Positions 20,811-29,119 of a stretch of 64,000 nucleotides of DNA are shown piece after piece; positions within the stretch are counted from its first letter, which is position 1, and every line of letters starts with the position of its first letter. This stretch comes from Pseudomonas vranovensis DSM 16006. GTDB taxonomy: Bacteria; Pseudomonadota; Gammaproteobacteria; Pseudomonadales; Pseudomonadaceae. The notes below the pieces were generated by a model that worked only from the letters and a program-made list of their open reading frames with translations, searched no databases and was not told the origin of the DNA. The position numbers and the translations under genes are program-made. The DNA is taken from assembly GCF_000425805.1 (NCBI RefSeq), contig NZ_AUED01000004.1, positions 186,001-250,000 on the forward strand, read 5' to 3'.

Positions 20811-20912
20811 GATTTGCCCGATTTCAGAAATAAACTATGTCAAAGCATCGCATTTTTTGTATCGGTTCGTGCAACTAAGCTGTTGCTCAAGCCCACCCAC
20901 AGGAATTGCCTG

Positions 20913-21797
20913 ATGCGTCGTTCATTCTCCTTTCGCCGCTTGCTGCTGGCTTTCGCCACCTTGGGTGCGTTGGCTCAGGCCAATGCTGCCGGGCAGCTGC
21001 TGCAACTGGATGTCTATAACCCGGGTACGGATGCCTTGTTCCCGGTCAGCTCGGTGATCGTCAGTGGCAAGCACGACGCCATTCTTGTCGATGCCCAGTT
21101 CGGCAAAGCCCAGGCGGAGCAAGTTCTGGCCAGGCTGCAGGCCAGCGGCAAGCAACTGACCACCATCTATGTCAGCCATGGCGATCCGGACTATTACTTC
21201 GGCTTGCAGACCCTGACCGACGCCTATCCTCAAGCCAGGGTCGTGGCTTCGGCGGCAACGGTGGCGCACATCAAGCAAACCATGAACGCCAAGCTGGCGT
21301 ACTGGGGCCCGCAGATGGGAACCGACAAACCGACCAGGCTAGTGGTGCCGGACGTGATGGATGGCAATCGACTGGCGCTTGAAGGGCAACAGTTGGAAGT
21401 GATCGGTCTCGATGGCCCACAGCCGGATCGCAGCTTCGTCTGGATTCCCTCGATCAAGGCGGTTGTCGGCGGTGTGGTGGTCGCGCAGAACCTTCACGTG
21501 TGGATGGCCGACACCCAGACGGTGCAGTCGCACAAGGACTGGCTGGCGACCCTTGCGCGCATTGAACAGCTCAAACCGCAGGTGGTGGTGCCGGGACACT
21601 ATCTGGGACAGCCCGGCGAGTCGCTTGAAGCGGTGCACTTCACCGCCAGCTACATCCGCGCGTTCGACCAAGAATCCGCCAAGGCCGGCAATGCCGCCGA
21701 GTTGATTGCAGCAATGAAAAAGCGCTACCCGGACCTGGGTGAAGCGAGCTCGCTGGAGCTCAGCGCCAAGGTCGCCAAGGGCGAGATGAAGTGGTAG
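20913..21797 (+). CDS. Exported metallo-beta-lactamase-fold protein with altered metal site
   Basis: A 294-residue MBL-fold protein with a signal peptide (ALAQANA, cleavage about residue 25). The fold motifs are readable: ILVDAQFGKAQAEQVL for the strand before the active site, YVSHGDPDYYFG for motif 2, and VVPGHYLG for a later His. The canonical HxHxDH is replaced by H89-G-D91-P-D93-Y94, so two of its three His ligands are lost. It may bind one metal differently or use another reaction. ATG 20913 has AGGA upstream; the frame to 20736 is the divergent LysR region. Substrate unknown. Confidence 0.75.
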   Translation: MRRSFSFRRLLLAFATLGALAQANAAGQLLQLDVYNPGTDALFPVSSVIVSGKHDAILVDAQFGKAQAEQVLARLQASGKQLTTIYVSHGDPDYYFGLQTLTDAYPQARVVASAATVAHIKQTMNAKLAYWGPQMGTDKPTRLVVPDVMDGNRLALEGQQLEVIGLDGPQPDRSFVWIPSIKAVVGGVVVAQNLHVWMADTQTVQSHKDWLATLARIEQLKPQVVVPGHYLGQPGESLEAVHFTASYIRAFDQESAKAGNAAELIAAMKKRYPDLGEASSLELSAKVAKGEMKW

Positions 21798-21827
21798 GCA
21801 ACATTCAATTCTGACTGGAGGTGTTTC

Positions 21828-22475
21828 ATGAGCAACATCGCAATCATCGGGGCGACCGGGCGTGCCGGCAGCCAATTGTTGGAAGAAGCGCTGCGTCGTG
21901 GTCACCGTGTCACTGCCATCGCCCGTGATCCGTCGAAACTGCAGGGCCGTGAAGGGGTGAAGACCGTGGCGCTGGATGTCAGCGATGCCGTGGGGCTGGA
22001 GCAGGCGCTGGCTGGGCATGACGTGGTGCTCAGTGCGGCGCATTTTTCCAGCATCAAGCCCCAGGCAATCATCGAACCGGTGAAGAAGGCCGGGGTCAAG
22101 CGCCTGCTGGTGGTGGGCGGGGCGGGTAGCCTGTTGTTGCCGTCGGGGCACAAGGTCATTGATAGCCCGGATTTCCCTGAAGCCTACAAGGCCGAAGCCA
22201 CTGCTGGTGGGCATTACCTCGACACCTTGCGTCAGGAAAAGGAGCTGGACTGGACCTTTCTGTCACCCTCGGCCGAGTTCGTTGAAGGGCCACGCACTGG
22301 CAACTACAACACCGGCAAGGACCACTTGCTGATGGGGGCCGACGGCAAGAGCTGGATCAGTTTTGCCGACTACGCCATCGCCATGCTCGATGAGGTGGAA
22401 AAGCCAGCCCATTCGCGCCAGCGTTTCACGGTAGGAGCGGCTGTGGGAGCGGGCTTGCCCCGCGATAGCGTTTAA
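21828..22475 (+). CDS. NAD(P)-binding, NmrA/SDR-like protein with REP-encoded C-terminus
   Basis: A 215-residue atypical short-chain dehydrogenase-like protein. It has the Rossmann motif IAIIGATGRAGSQLL (residues 4-18), RRGHRVTAIARDPSK for the second strand and dinucleotide-binding loop, and SAEFVEGPRTGNY near the end. The family (YwnB, azoreductase-like) binds NADP; its substrate here is unknown. The SD GGAGG lies upstream of ATG 21828. The last 14 or so residues (VGAAVGAGLPRDSV) are encoded by a REP palindrome and probably do not belong to the ancestral protein. It follows the MBL gene by 30 nt. Confidence 0.82.
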   Translation: MSNIAIIGATGRAGSQLLEEALRRGHRVTAIARDPSKLQGREGVKTVALDVSDAVGLEQALAGHDVVLSAAHFSSIKPQAIIEPVKKAGVKRLLVVGGAGSLLLPSGHKVIDSPDFPEAYKAEATAGGHYLDTLRQEKELDWTFLSPSAEFVEGPRTGNYNTGKDHLLMGADGKSWISFADYAIAMLDEVEKPAHSRQRFTVGAAVGAGLPRDSV

Positions 22476-22515
22476 CCTGTCACAGCGCCTCGTAGGGCAA
22501 GCCCGCTCCCACAGC
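22440..22515. repeat. REP pair forming the 3' ends of two convergent genes
   Basis: Two REP units in opposite orientation form a perfect 21-bp inverted repeat (22440-22460 and 22495-22515) around a 34-nt spacer. The left arm is coding for the NmrA-like protein and the right arm for the LysR protein, each contributing an AAVGAGLP-type tail. Confidence 0.9.
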
Positions 22516-23382
22516 GGCCTGCTCACACAGCCAGTCGAGCAATTCCTGCAGGGCCGGCGACGCCGAGCCTTGCGGGCGGACCAGGTAGTAGGCCTGCCCC
22601 GTACACACTTTTAGCGGGAAGGGCGTCACAAGCCGCCCACAGCGCAGGTCATCACCAATCAGCGACCAGTCACCAATCGCTACGCCGGTGCCCTGCGAGG
22701 CCATGGACATGGCCATGTCCAGGGTCTCGAAATGCTGGTTCTTGCCATGTCCAGCCAGGTGAGCACCGGCTGCACCGAGCCAGACGTTCCAGTCGTGCTG
22801 ATCGCGTGTCGGGTGCAGCAACATATGCTGCTCCAGGTCCGCCAGCTGCCCCAAGGGCAGGGGGCCAGCCAGCAATTGCGGCGCACACACCGGCGTCAGT
22901 TGCTCATCGAACAGCTTCATCTTGTGCAAGCCATGATTGGGCGCCGCGCCATACACCACGGCGGCATCGAACACTTCCCGCCGAAAATCCACACCATGCT
23001 GCACCGTGGTGGTCAGTTCCACCGGTACCTCCGGGCGTAACGCTTGCCACTCCATCAGCCGTGGCAACAGCCAGCGCATTACGCAAGTGGGCGCCTTGAG
23101 CTGCAAGGTAGCGCTGCGCACGCCGACCTGCTGCACGCCTTCCTCGATCAGTGCGAACACCTGCTGGACCCGTGGCAGCCAGTCCTGGCCTTCACGGGTC
23201 AGGCTCAAGCCGCGCGCCTGGCGCAGGAACAGGGCATAGCCGAGGTGATCTTCGAGCCCGGCGATCTGGCGGCTGACGGCCCCCTGAGTAATGTGCAGCA
23301 GTTGTGCTGCGCGGGTGAAGTTGCAGCACTGGGCAGTGACCAGGAAGGTGTGCAGGGCGGGCAGGGGCGGGAGGCGTTTCAT
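22480..23382 (-). CDS. LysR-family regulator (GcvA-like), C-terminus REP-encoded
   Basis: A 300-residue LTTR with the HTH PPLPALHTFLVTAQCCNFTRAAQLLHITQGAVSRQIAGLE (residues 5-44), of the GcvA/AmpR subgroup. It is divergent from the AruI-like decarboxylase across 114 bp and is the obvious candidate regulator of that pair. The final residues (QAAVGAGLPYEAL) are translated from the right arm of the REP pair, so the ancestral stop was probably shifted. Confidence 0.87.
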   Translation of the reverse strand: MKRLPPLPALHTFLVTAQCCNFTRAAQLLHITQGAVSRQIAGLEDHLGYALFLRQARGLSLTREGQDWLPRVQQVFALIEEGVQQVGVRSATLQLKAPTCVMRWLLPRLMEWQALRPEVPVELTTTVQHGVDFRREVFDAAVVYGAAPNHGLHKMKLFDEQLTPVCAPQLLAGPLPLGQLADLEQHMLLHPTRDQHDWNVWLGAAGAHLAGHGKNQHFETLDMAMSMASQGTGVAIGDWSLIGDDLRCGRLVTPFPLKVCTGQAYYLVRPQGSASPALQELLDWLCEQAAVGAGLPYEAL

Positions 23383-23496
23383 TGGGAGTCAGCCATGATC
23401 TGTAGACATGGCTAGTATGAGCTTTTATGCATTGTGCCGGTAGCGTTGCGGCGGTCCAATAAAGCCTGTTTTCAGCACAACGACAGGCACACGAAC

Positions 23497-25134
23497 ATGG
23501 CGACTTGCGGCGAAGTACTGGTCAAACTCCTTGAAGGCTATGGCGTGGACCATGTCTTCGGAATTCCCGGCGTGCATACCGTCGAACTCTACCGGGGGTT
23601 GGCGCGATCTTCCATCCGGCATATCACCCCGCGCCATGAGCAAGGTGCAGGATTCATGGCTGACGGTTATGCCCGCACCCGTGGCAAGCCGGGTGTGTGC
23701 TTCATCATTACCGGTCCTGGCATGACCAACATCACCACCGCCATGGGCCAGGCCTACGCCGACTCGATCCCGATGCTGGTGATTTCCAGCGTGCAGTCGC
23801 GCAATGCACTGGGTGGCGGGCGCGGCAAGCTGCACGAGCTGCCGGCCCAGGGCAGCCTGGTGGCCGGTGTCGCGGCCTTCTCGCATACGCTGATGAGCGC
23901 CGATGACCTGCCCATGGTGCTGGCCCGCGCCTTCGCCGTATTCGACGGTGCCCGGCCGCGTCCGGTGCATATCGAGATTCCCCTGGATGTACTTGTCGAA
24001 GACGCTGACCACCTGCTGGCCTGCGCACCGGTACGCGTTGCCCGTGCAGGCGCCGCACCGGCTCCGGTAGCGCAAATGGCGGCCTTGCTGGCTGGCGCAC
24101 GTCGACCGCTGATCCTGGCCGGTGGCGGCGCCATTGACGCCAGCTCGGCGCTGACCCGTCTGGCCGAGTACCTGCAGGCACCGGTGGCCTTGACCATCAA
24201 CGCCAAGGGTGTGCTGCCTTCGAGCCATCCGCTGCAAATCGGCTCGACCCAGTCGCTGGTGGCCACGCGTGCCCTGGTGGCCGAGGCGGACGTGGTGCTG
24301 GCAATCGGTACCGAGCTTGGTGAAACCGATTACGACGTCACCTTCAAGGGCGGTTTCGAAATACCTGGCCGTTTGCTGCGTATCGATATCGACCCAGACC
24401 AGACGGTGCGCAACTACCCACCAGAAATTGCCCTGGTGGCCGACGCCACGGTCGCGACCCAGGCCTTGCTGGTGGCCCTGGCCGAACTGCCGGCGCCAGT
24501 GCGCGGCAATGAATGGGGCGCCAGTCGTGCCGAGCGCCTGCGTGCAACGCTGCTGGCAGACTGGGACCTGCCGATGCACAGCCAGACGCGCATGCTCAAG
24601 ACGCTGCTCGACACCCTGCCGGGCGCGATCCTGATCGGCGACTCGACCCAGCCGGTCTACACCGGCAACCTGACCCTGGACATGGACCAGCCACGTCGCT
24701 GGTTCAATGCCTCGACCGGTTACGGCACCCTGGGTTATGCCTTGCCGGCGGCCATGGGGGCCTGGCTGGGCAGTGCCGAAGCTATCAATGAGCGAGCGCC
24801 GGTGGTCTGCCTGATCGGCGATGGCGGCCTGCAGTTCACCCTGCCTGAGCTGGCCAGTGCCACCGAAGCACAGGTGCCACTGATCGTGCTGCTGTGGAAC
24901 AACCAGGGCTACGAGGAAATCAAGAAGTACATGGTCAACCGCGCCATTGAACCGGTGGGCGTGGACATTCATACCCCGGACTTCATTGGTGTCGCCAAGG
25001 CGCTGGGCTGCGCAGCCGAGACTGTGGCGGGCGTCGAGTCGTTGCGTGAAGCGCTGCGCCAGGCTTGCGACCGCAAGGGGCCGAGCCTGATCGAAATCAA
25101 CCAGCAGCAGTGGCAGCAGGCGGTGCAAGCATGA
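23497..25134 (+). CDS. ThDP-dependent 2-oxo acid decarboxylase, AruI-like
   Basis: A 545-residue ThDP enzyme of the acetolactate-synthase fold. The catalytic Glu48 is in PRHEQGAGF. The C-terminal ThDP motif runs GDGGLQFTLPELASATE...NNQGYEE. It lacks a partner small subunit and groups by appearance with AruI, which decarboxylates 5-guanidino-2-oxopentanoate in the arginine transaminase route. The aldehyde dehydrogenase that follows, with a 4-nt overlap, fits conversion of the resulting aldehyde. No aruH transaminase is nearby, so other 2-oxo acids are possible. ATG 23497 is used rather than the open frame from 23434. Confidence 0.7.
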   Translation: MATCGEVLVKLLEGYGVDHVFGIPGVHTVELYRGLARSSIRHITPRHEQGAGFMADGYARTRGKPGVCFIITGPGMTNITTAMGQAYADSIPMLVISSVQSRNALGGGRGKLHELPAQGSLVAGVAAFSHTLMSADDLPMVLARAFAVFDGARPRPVHIEIPLDVLVEDADHLLACAPVRVARAGAAPAPVAQMAALLAGARRPLILAGGGAIDASSALTRLAEYLQAPVALTINAKGVLPSSHPLQIGSTQSLVATRALVAEADVVLAIGTELGETDYDVTFKGGFEIPGRLLRIDIDPDQTVRNYPPEIALVADATVATQALLVALAELPAPVRGNEWGASRAERLRATLLADWDLPMHSQTRMLKTLLDTLPGAILIGDSTQPVYTGNLTLDMDQPRRWFNASTGYGTLGYALPAAMGAWLGSAEAINERAPVVCLIGDGGLQFTLPELASATEAQVPLIVLLWNNQGYEEIKKYMVNRAIEPVGVDIHTPDFIGVAKALGCAAETVAGVESLREALRQACDRKGPSLIEINQQQWQQAVQA

Positions 25135-26570
25135 TGAAGCTGCCAGGCCTTTTCATTGACGGTGTATGGCAACACGGGTCGCATCCGCTGATGGTGATCA
25201 ATCCGAGCAACGAGCAGTTGCTGGCTGAAGTGCATGGCGGAGATGGGGCCGCCGTGGATCGCGCCACGGCGGCGGCTTGGGCAGCTTTCGGTGCCTGGTC
25301 GGGCAGCAGCGGCGCCGAGCGCGCCAAGGTGTTGCGGACCATCGCCGAGGGTGTCGAGCAACGCCGTGAGCGATTGGTGTTTCTGCAGGCCAGCAACAAT
25401 GGCAAACCGCAGGCCGAAGCGCAGATGGATGTCGACGATGTGATCGCCACCTTCCGCTACTACGCCGAACTGGCCGATGGTCTGGATGCCGGACAGGACA
25501 GCGCGGTGGCACTGCCCAGCGATGACTTTGTCGCCCGCCTGCGGCGCGAGCCTTGCGGTGTCGTGGGGCTGATCGTGCCGTGGAACTTCCCCATGGTCAC
25601 CACCGCCTGGAAGCTGGCGCCTGCCTTGGCAGCTGGCTGCTGTGTGGTACTCAAGCCGTCGGAAGTCACCCCGCTGGCAGAGTTGGAGCTGGCGGGCATC
25701 ATTGCCGAGGCCGGTTTGCCGGAGGGCGTGTTCAACTTGGTGTGTGGCACCGGTATCGCCGTAGGTGTACCGCTGGCGGCGGACCCGCGCATCGCGAAGA
25801 TTTCGTTTACCGGCAGCAACGCGGTAGGGGTGCAGGTGATGCAACGCGCCGCTGAAACCATCAAGGGCGTGAGCCTGGAACTGGGCGGCAAATCCTCATT
25901 GCTGGTGCTGGCGGAGGCCGACCTTGAACTGGCGGTTGAACTGGCTTGCCTGGGCGGCTTTTTCAACGCTGGGCAAATGTGCTCGGCGACCAGCCGGGTG
26001 CTGGTCGCCGAGGCCTTGTACCCGGATTTTATCGCCCGTTTGAAAACGCGTACCGAGATGATCAGGGTCGGTGAGCCGTTCACGGGCGAACATGAAATGG
26101 GTCCTCTGGTGAACGCGTTGCAGTACCAGCGCGTGCAAGGGCATATCGCGGCGGGCCTGGAGTCCGGTGCCCGGTTGCTGTGCGGTGGCGCGCGTCCGCT
26201 GGATCTACCCTGCGGCTATTTCATCAGCCCTACGGTGTTCACCGATGTGCCGCTGGACAGCGCACTGTGGCGCCAGGAGATCTTTGGCCCGGTGCTTTGT
26301 GTGCGGCCGGTTGCCAATGAAGCCGAGGCTGTTGCCCTGGCCAATGACAGCGAATTTGGCCTGGTGGCCAGTGTGATCAGCAACGATCTGGTGGCCGCCG
26401 AGCGTGTGGCCAATGCCTTGCAGGCGGGGCTTGTGTGGATCAACGCACCGCAGGTGATCTTCCCGCAGACGGCCTGGGGTGGTTACAAGCAGAGCAGCAT
26501 CGGGCGGGAGCTTGGGCCTTGGGGGCTGAGCGCGTTCCAGGAGATCAAGCATGTGGTGAGGGCGGTTTAA
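25131..26570 (+). CDS. NAD(P)-dependent aldehyde dehydrogenase (guanidinobutyraldehyde type)
   Basis: A 479-residue ALDH. It has GLIVPWNFPMVTTAWKLAPALAAG for nucleotide binding, the catalytic Glu in SLELGGKSS, and the catalytic Cys in FFNAGQMCSATSR. Its start ATG overlaps the decarboxylase stop (ATGATGA), so the two are coupled. From that pairing it should oxidise the aldehyde made by the decarboxylase, for example 4-guanidinobutanal to 4-guanidinobutanoate (KauB-like). The substrate is inferred from context only. Confidence 0.85.
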   Translation: MMKLPGLFIDGVWQHGSHPLMVINPSNEQLLAEVHGGDGAAVDRATAAAWAAFGAWSGSSGAERAKVLRTIAEGVEQRRERLVFLQASNNGKPQAEAQMDVDDVIATFRYYAELADGLDAGQDSAVALPSDDFVARLRREPCGVVGLIVPWNFPMVTTAWKLAPALAAGCCVVLKPSEVTPLAELELAGIIAEAGLPEGVFNLVCGTGIAVGVPLAADPRIAKISFTGSNAVGVQVMQRAAETIKGVSLELGGKSSLLVLAEADLELAVELACLGGFFNAGQMCSATSRVLVAEALYPDFIARLKTRTEMIRVGEPFTGEHEMGPLVNALQYQRVQGHIAAGLESGARLLCGGARPLDLPCGYFISPTVFTDVPLDSALWRQEIFGPVLCVRPVANEAEAVALANDSEFGLVASVISNDLVAAERVANALQAGLVWINAPQVIFPQTAWGGYKQSSIGRELGPWGLSAFQEIKHVVRAV

Positions 26571-26580
26571 GCGGTTCGCA

Positions 26581-26690
26581 CTGTAGGAGCGGGCTTGCCC
26601 CGCGATAGCGAATGCCAGGTCGTAGCAGATGGGTTGGATGTGCCGGCCCTTCGCGGGGCAAGTCGAGACGTCGCACCGCCGCTCCTACAG
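26581..26690. repeat. REP pair between ALDH and AraC genes
   Basis: Inverted REP units: CTGTAGGAGCGG/CCGCTCCTACAG (26581-26592, 26679-26690) and CTTGCCCCGCGA/TCGCGGGGCAAG (26594-26605, 26651-26662). The outer right arm contains the AraC gene's stop codon (26685-26687). Confidence 0.85.
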
Positions 26691-27614
26691 GGTGCTGCGC
26701 AGGCGCGCCAGGTCGCGTACTGGCGGCGCGCCGTACAGCCGGCTGTACTCGCGGCTGAACTGCGACGGGCTCTCGTACCCCACCCGATACCCGGCCACCG
26801 CCGCTTCCAGGCCATCGTTGAGCATCAACCGCCGCGCCTCTTGCAGGCGCAGCTGTTTCTGGTACTGCAGCGGGCTCATGGAGGTGACCGCCTTGAAGCG
26901 GTGGTGCAGGGTCGAGCTGCTCAGGTTCACTTCCCGGGCCAGGTCGTCGATGCGCAGCTGGCGATGAAAATGCTGGTTCAGCCATTCGATGGCCTGGCAC
27001 ACCCGATGGGTCTGGCTGTTGGACATGGCAATCTCATACAGCCGGTAACCCTGCGGCCCGCGCAACAGGCGGTAAAGAATTTCGCGGCGAATCAGCGGCG
27101 CCAGCACCGCGATATCCTTGGGCGTATCCAGCAGGCGGATCAAGCGCAGCAAGGCATCGAGCAACTGCGGGTCGGTACGCTCCACATACAAGCCCCGGCC
27201 CGATGGGAGTGCCGGCACGCCCATCGGGCCGGCCTCGGCGATCAGGTTGTTGATCTGTGCCGGATCAATGTTCATCCGCACGCCAAGGCTCGGGTTCTCC
27301 GGGCTGGCCTCCAGCAATACGCCACTGATCGGCAATGCCACCGACAGCACCATGTAGTGCAACGGGTCGTAGACGTAGCGCTCATCGCCCAGGCAAATCT
27401 CTTTGCTGCCATGGGCCAGGATGCACAGGGCGGGCTCGGCCAGGGCCGGCATCGAACGCACGCTTTCGGTGTATTGCACCACGTACAAGTCTTCAATTGC
27501 CGATTCGACGTTGGCGGCGCGCGGTGCGTGACGACGTACCAGATCAGCCAGCTCCTGGCGTTGCTGCTCCAGGGCAGGATCGAGGATCTGGCGGTCAGGG
27601 GTGGCAGTGTTCAT
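26685..27614 (-). CDS. AraC-family regulator with AraC_N (PF06719-type) domain
   Basis: A 309-residue regulator. The N-terminal ligand-domain region (about 60-200) includes LCILAHGSKEICLGDERYVYDPLHYMVLSVALP, typical of this AraC subgroup. Two HTH motifs in the C-terminal 100 residues read IDDLAREVNLSSSTLHHRF and AVAGYRVGYESPSQFSREY. It is divergent from the small ABM-domain gene; the gap contains a 12-bp direct repeat and a long dyad that look like its operators. Its stop codon lies in a REP arm. Confidence 0.88.
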   Translation of the reverse strand: MNTATPDRQILDPALEQQRQELADLVRRHAPRAANVESAIEDLYVVQYTESVRSMPALAEPALCILAHGSKEICLGDERYVYDPLHYMVLSVALPISGVLLEASPENPSLGVRMNIDPAQINNLIAEAGPMGVPALPSGRGLYVERTDPQLLDALLRLIRLLDTPKDIAVLAPLIRREILYRLLRGPQGYRLYEIAMSNSQTHRVCQAIEWLNQHFHRQLRIDDLAREVNLSSSTLHHRFKAVTSMSPLQYQKQLRLQEARRLMLNDGLEAAVAGYRVGYESPSQFSREYSRLYGAPPVRDLARLRSTL

Positions 27615-27633
27615 GGCGGCGATTCCGGATTAG

Positions 27634-27779
27634 AACCTGTGCAGCATAGGTTTGTGCAAGCAGTGACGCTAGCCGGGTGCTGTCGTCTGCTTGCCTGATC
27701 CTGCCGCGCGCAGGATCAGGCAATCGCGCGACAGGAATGGCCTAACGGCACGCGCGAGGCGTCGCCTAACCTGTGCAGC
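27634..27779. promoter_or_regulatory. AraC/ABM divergent region: 12-bp direct repeat and long dyad
   Basis: AACCTGTGCAGC occurs twice in the same orientation (27634-27645 and 27768-27779), the arrangement used by AraC-family proteins. Between them is a perfect 14-bp inverted repeat with a 5-nt loop (27691-27704 and 27710-27723). An outer CTGTCG/CGACAG pair (27680-27685, 27729-27734) shares its centre at 27707. It could be an operator or a transcript hairpin. Confidence 0.5.
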
Positions 27780-27816
27780 CTGGCAATAACAACTGGCTGC
27801 TCTAGGAGACATGCTC

Positions 27817-28125
27817 ATGACCTCGTCGCATTTGGTCACCCACCTTGCTTTCATCCGGGCCAGCAGCGGTCGTTCAGTGGAACTGGGCGAGCGCTTGCGC
27901 CAACTGCTGGAACCGTCGAGACAGGCGCCGGGGTGCCTGCACTTCAACCTGCAACAGTCCCAGGCCGATGCCGATCTGTGGCTGTTGAGCGGTTTCTGGC
28001 GCGATCACCAGGCGATGAGCGGCTACTTTGCCTCGCCAACACTGGACCTGTTCGGCGAACTGGTTCAGGCCCAGGTGGTCGCCAGTCTCGACCTGCATAC
28101 CTTTGGTGAGCCGTCTGCGGGTTAG
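27817..28125 (+). CDS. Antibiotic-biosynthesis-monooxygenase (ABM) domain protein
   Basis: A 102-residue dimeric ferredoxin-like (ABM) protein, the family of small quinol monooxygenases such as YgiN. It has FIRASSGRSVELGERLRQLLEPSRQAPGCLHFNL, then DLWLLSGFWRDHQAMSGYFASP. ATG 27817 sits 8 nt after AGGAG; ATG 27811 is too close to the SD. It is divergent from the AraC gene, a likely regulator. Substrate unknown. Confidence 0.75.
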   Translation: MTSSHLVTHLAFIRASSGRSVELGERLRQLLEPSRQAPGCLHFNLQQSQADADLWLLSGFWRDHQAMSGYFASPTLDLFGELVQAQVVASLDLHTFGEPSAG

Positions 28126-28163
28126 AATGGCGGTTTCAGGCAATCGATGTGGATCTGAGGCAC

Positions 28164-28394
28164 ATGGCACGTAAAGAGTTTTCGCAGTTTGAAGCCGTTT
28201 CGGCAGCCGTCCGCGGTGAAGAAGGATACAACGCAGCAATCGCCGTCAAAGGCCTGGGCGCCACCGGCGCACCGCGCTTTCACAAGGTGCTTGAGGGGCA
28301 GACCTTCAAGACCGCCCTGGCCGCCGACGAAGCGGCCTGCGCCGAGCTGGAGCGCCTGCAGGGCGTCAGCGACGAGGCCGAGCTGATCTGGTAA
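28164..28394 (+). CDS. Small conserved-looking protein of unknown function
   Basis: A 76-residue soluble, Ala/Glu-rich protein beginning MARKEFSQFEAVSAAVRG, with the second half FKTALAADEAACAELERLQG predicted helical. No TM segment or signal peptide. The ATG at 28164 follows GAGG at a short distance; the in-frame GTG at 28149 is less likely. It follows the ABM gene by 38 nt and is convergent with the flavin reductase-like gene, 0 nt apart. Family not recognised. Confidence 0.55.
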   Translation: MARKEFSQFEAVSAAVRGEEGYNAAIAVKGLGATGAPRFHKVLEGQTFKTALAADEAACAELERLQGVSDEAELIW

Positions 28395-29006
28395 TCAGCC
28401 GTTGACTTGCGGGCGGGCCATCTTGAACAGGTTGCCCAGCTCGAAGTAATCCGCAGGACCACCCCCCCGCAGGATCGGCTGCGCCGCGGCGGTATCGTAT
28501 ATACCGTCCTTGAGCAGATGCTCGGCAATATGCACCGCTACTACTTCACCCAGGATCAACCAGCTTGGCACCAGCACCTGGTCTGCCCGTTGCAGTTGGA
28601 TGATCTGGGTGACCTTGCACTCGAACGACACTGGGCTTTCCTGCACCCGGGGTACGGCAATGACCTTGGACGCCACGGGGGTCAGGCCACTCAAGGTGAA
28701 CTCATCGACCTCGGGCGAAACGGCGGCGCAGCTCTGATTCATGGCCTCGGCCAGCGGGCGCGTGGCCAAGTTCCAGGCGAACTCACCGGTCTTCTCGATG
28801 TTGTTCAGGCTGTCTTTGCGCCCGACGCTGGAGAAGCCGATGATCGGTGGAATGTAGTTGAAGGCGTTAAAGAAGCTGTAGGGCGCGAGGTTCAGCCGGC
28901 CTTCGGCATCCTGGGACGAGATCCAGCCGATGGGACGTGGGCCGACGATGGCATTGAAAGGGTCGTGGGGCAGGCCATGGCCTTTTGCGGGTTCGTAGTA
29001 GTACAT
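28395..29006 (-). CDS. Flavin reductase-like (FMN-binding split-barrel) protein
   Basis: A 203-residue protein of the flavin-reductase-like domain family. It has PFNAIVGPRPIGWISSQDAEGRLNLAPYSFFNAF near the N-terminus and PIIGFSSVGRKDSLNNIEKTGEFAWNLA, the FMN phosphate and isoalloxazine contacts. It probably binds FMN and may reduce flavin for a partner oxygenase or act by itself. No partner is adjacent. ATG 29006 starts the similarity; the longer frame to 29111 is not part of the domain. Confidence 0.82.
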   Translation of the reverse strand: MYYYEPAKGHGLPHDPFNAIVGPRPIGWISSQDAEGRLNLAPYSFFNAFNYIPPIIGFSSVGRKDSLNNIEKTGEFAWNLATRPLAEAMNQSCAAVSPEVDEFTLSGLTPVASKVIAVPRVQESPVSFECKVTQIIQLQRADQVLVPSWLILGEVVAVHIAEHLLKDGIYDTAAAQPILRGGGPADYFELGNLFKMARPQVNG

Positions 29007-29119
29007 CTGCGCTGGCCGTAAGGCCTTTCCTGTGAGAAAGCGCCTAGTGTGCCAAGGCTTTGCCTGGCTGAAAACGATTAAGCCCGGCCGAAGCCGGGCT
29101 GACTGCTTCACATCAGGGC

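Noticed and set aside
23425..25128. 567-residue open frame antisense to the AruI-like gene
   Set aside because: His/Gln/Arg-rich shadow with no recognised domain; the plus-strand protein has clear ThDP motifs.
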